Positions 5,390 through 6,967 of a stretch of 6,967 nt of DNA are shown in pieces; the first letter of the stretch is position 1; each line of letters opens with the position of its first letter. The notes under the pieces are model-generated. The model was not told the DNA's origin. It ran no database searches and saw only the letters and a list, made by a program, of their open reading frames with translations. The stretch is from Candidatus Omnitrophota bacterium (lineage in GTDB: Bacteria > Omnitrophota > Gorgyraeia > Duberdicusellales > 4484-171): NCBI GenBank assembly GCA_028710385.1, contig JAQTUC010000077.1, positions 1-6,967 of the forward strand, written 5' to 3'. The translations under genes and the position numbers were made by a program.

Positions 5390-6418
5390 ATGGCAAAAGA
5401 GAAAACTATTATGGACGGAAAAAGAAAAGCGCTTGAGTTAGCGCTTTCTCAGATAGAAAAACAATTCGGCAAGGGCGCAATAATGCGCCTTGGCGAAGGA
5501 GTTAAGCTGGACGTTGAGGTTATACCTACGGGTATTATATCTCTGGACAAAGCCTTAGGCGTGGGCGGCCTTCCAAAAGGAAGGGTAATTGAAATATTCG
5601 GCCCGGAAGCTTCAGGCAAAACAACCCTTACTCTCAGCATAATCGCGCAGGCGCAAACAGCCGGAGGGGTAGCTGCTTTTGTTGACGCGGAACACGCATT
5701 TGACCCGACTTACGGAAAAATCATAGGAGTAAACCTGGAAGAGATGTTGATTTCCCAGCCTGACACAGGAGAGCAGGCGCTTGAAATAGTAGAAACTCTT
5801 GTGCGCTCAAACGCAGTTGATTTGATAGTGGTAGATTCAGTCGCCGCGCTTGTCCCGCGCGCTGAGATAGAAGGGGAAATGGGAGAAACCCAGATTGCGC
5901 TTCAGGCGCGTTTAATGAGCCAGGCGCTTCGTAAGCTTACTGCCGCGATAAGCAAATCAAAAACATGTGTTGTGTTTATCAACCAGATAAGGGAAAAAAT
6001 AGGCGTTATGTTCGGCTCGCCCGAAACAACTCCCGGAGGACGCGCCTTAAAATTCTATTCTTCCGTGCGTATTGATTTAAGGAGAATAGCAACGGTTACC
6101 AGCGGAGAAACCATTGTTGGTTCGCGGGTGAGAGCAAAAATAGTGAAGAATAAAGTGGCAGCTCCTTTTAAGGAGGCGATATTTGAAATTATCCATACAG
6201 AAGGAGTTTCAAAGGTCGGAGCTTTAATTGATGCGGCTCTTGAATGCGAGCTGATAAAAAAATCAGGAAGCTGGTTCTCCTATAAAGATAAAAATCTTTC
6301 GCAGGGCAAAGAGCAATTAAGGGGCCTGCTTAAGGAAGACGAGGCTTTAAGAAAAGAATTGGAGGAAGAACTTAAAAAAGTTATCTACTCAACAGGCGAA
6401 AAGGAGGTCCAGCCATGA
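5390..6418 (+). CDS. recA: RecA recombinase
   Basis: RecA forms ATP-dependent filaments on single-stranded DNA for homologous recombination, and stimulates LexA self-cleavage where an SOS system exists. The 342-residue protein is complete. Walker A GPEASGKTT is at 71-79, the MAW-type segment and Glu in VDAEHAFDP near 98-106, Walker B LIVVDS at 145-150, and DNA-binding loop L2 runs through NQIREKIGVMFGSPETTPGG at 198-217, close to the E. coli sequence. A C-terminal domain follows; the long acidic tail of E. coli RecA is not obvious. It has its own promoter candidate and structured leader. The stop overlaps the htrA start (ATGA), so the two are probably one operon. recX, a common recA neighbour, is not immediately downstream. 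Confidence 0.99.
   Translation: MAKEKTIMDGKRKALELALSQIEKQFGKGAIMRLGEGVKLDVEVIPTGIISLDKALGVGGLPKGRVIEIFGPEASGKTTLTLSIIAQAQTAGGVAAFVDAEHAFDPTYGKIIGVNLEEMLISQPDTGEQALEIVETLVRSNAVDLIVVDSVAALVPRAEIEGEMGETQIALQARLMSQALRKLTAAISKSKTCVVFINQIREKIGVMFGSPETTPGGRALKFYSSVRIDLRRIATVTSGETIVGSRVRAKIVKNKVAAPFKEAIFEIIHTEGVSKVGALIDAALECELIKKSGSWFSYKDKNLSQGKEQLRGLLKEDEALRKELEEELKKVIYSTGEKEVQP
6401..6408 (+). promoter_or_regulatory. Full-consensus Shine-Dalgarno for htrA inside recA
   Basis: AAGGAGGT, the full complement of the usual 3' end of 16S rRNA, lies within the last recA codons, 6 bases before the htrA ATG at 6415. This is optimal spacing. It indicates efficient htrA initiation in addition to coupling through the ATGA overlap. 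Confidence 0.85.
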
Positions 6419-6967
6419 AGAGGCTTCTTGGTCTTTTGTTGCTTATTCCTTTAAGCCTTGCGCATGCGGAGGGAAACTTTGAGAACGCTATAATAAAGGT
6501 AGCGGCCGAAAGCGGTAAATCCGTTGTTTCCATAAGCAATATGGGCAGGGAAAAAATCGGCGTAAAATTAGGCGAGCGCCAGCGCTTTAGAAGATTTAAT
6601 GACGATTCTTTCGGAAAATTTTTTGAGGATTTTTTTGGTAACCAGCCAGAAGTTGAATTTAAACGCATAGGTTTAGGAAGCGGGATAATAATTGACAAGG
6701 AAGGTTATATCCTTACAAATGAGCACGTTATTGCCGGAGCTACCGAAATTAAAGTTAAACTTTCAGACGGAAGGGAATTTGACGCTCAGGTTATTGGGAG
6801 CGATAAAAGAAGCGATTTGGCAGTTATAAAAATAAACGCAGCTAATCTTTCTTCGGCTAGCTGGGGAATTCCGACAGCCTTAAAACAGGCCAGTGGGTTG
6901 TTGCGCTGGGTAATCCTTTTGGTTTTGCCATAGATAACCCTGAGCCGACCGTTACAACGGGAGTGGT
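6415..6967 (+). CDS. HtrA/DegP-family periplasmic serine protease, 3'-truncated by the window, with an apparent 1-base frameshift
   Basis: HtrA/DegP proteases degrade or refold damaged envelope proteins. The start gives a signal peptide, MKRLLGLLLLIPLSLAHA, with a likely cut after Ala18, implying export. An LA-loop-like region (about 53-80, Phe-rich with Gly and Asn) is followed by the trypsin-like fold: GLGSGIIID at 86-94, TNEHVIAGA with catalytic His104, and RSDLAVIKI with catalytic Asp134. The initial frame runs to a TAG at 6931-6933 (172 residues), but after Ala148 (codon 6856-6858) it loses family similarity. The frame starting at CTG 6861 then reads LGNSDSLKTGQWVVALGNPFG and continues open to the window end, exactly the expected HtrA sequence. 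Only two bases (AG, 6859-6860) separate the good halves, so one base of a codon such as AAG or AGG is missing: a real mutation or a sequence error. The catalytic serine and PDZ domains lie outside the window. Confidence 0.9.

Noticed and set aside
6853..6866. Programmed -1 ribosomal frameshift in htrA
   Set aside because: There is no X-XXY-YYZ slippery heptamer or downstream structure, and shifting one codon earlier would meet TAG at 6858-6860. A missing base explains the data more simply.
1..6967. CRISPR array, mobile element, toxin-antitoxin or defence genes
   Set aside because: No direct-repeat array, no transposase or integrase motifs, and almost every base is accounted for by conserved housekeeping genes.

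Overview
The window is a compact, all-plus-strand stretch of bacterial housekeeping genes. It holds, in order: the tail of an unidentified gene (possibly tyrA), cmk, lepA, two adjacent lepB-type signal peptidase genes, pgsA, plsY, recA and the start of an htrA/degP-family protease gene. Base composition is moderately AT-rich. Ile is often ATA and Arg often AGA/AGG, and TGA is a stop, so the code is standard. HtrA has an export signal peptide, which fits a diderm (Gram-negative-type) cell. The overall look resembles uncultivated lineages such as Omnitrophota or Elusimicrobiota, but this is a low-confidence impression that needs a RecA or LepA phylogeny. There is no tRNA, rRNA, CRISPR array, transposase or phage gene.

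Region by region: (1) 1-2588 holds the partial gene, cmk and lepA, tightly packed, with an ATGA stop/start overlap between cmk and lepA. (2) At 2589-2632 a 44-base gap carries an extended -10 promoter so close to the lepB1 ATG that a transcript from it would be essentially leaderless. (3) 2633-5214 holds lepB1-lepB2-pgsA-plsY with gaps of 6-12 bases, a membrane-biogenesis cluster of two type I signal peptidases and two phospholipid enzymes. (4) 5215-5389 is the only sizeable intergenic region. It contains a perfect 11-bp inverted repeat (terminator or operator), a -10 hexamer, and two further stem-loops in the presumed recA leader, followed by a strong Shine-Dalgarno. (5) 5390-6967 holds recA and, overlapping it by ATGA behind a full-consensus Shine-Dalgarno, htrA. 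The htrA reading frame is broken by what looks like one missing base near 6859, but conserved HtrA sequence continues in the next frame to the window edge.

How the genes relate: Cmk supplies CDP/dCDP. LepA is a ribosome-associated GTPase, and its linkage to lepB is the same as in E. coli. The LepB proteins cleave exported preproteins. PlsY makes lysophosphatidate and PgsA commits CDP-diacylglycerol to phosphatidylglycerol. RecA and HtrA, a DNA-damage protein and an envelope-protein-damage protein, appear to be co-transcribed and translationally coupled.

I see no wholly new multigene system. The parts most worth a second look are the structured recA leader, including a possible sequestration of its Shine-Dalgarno, the leaderless-type lepB1 promoter, the divergent tandem signal peptidases with an unusual N-terminal extension on the first, and the htrA frameshift.
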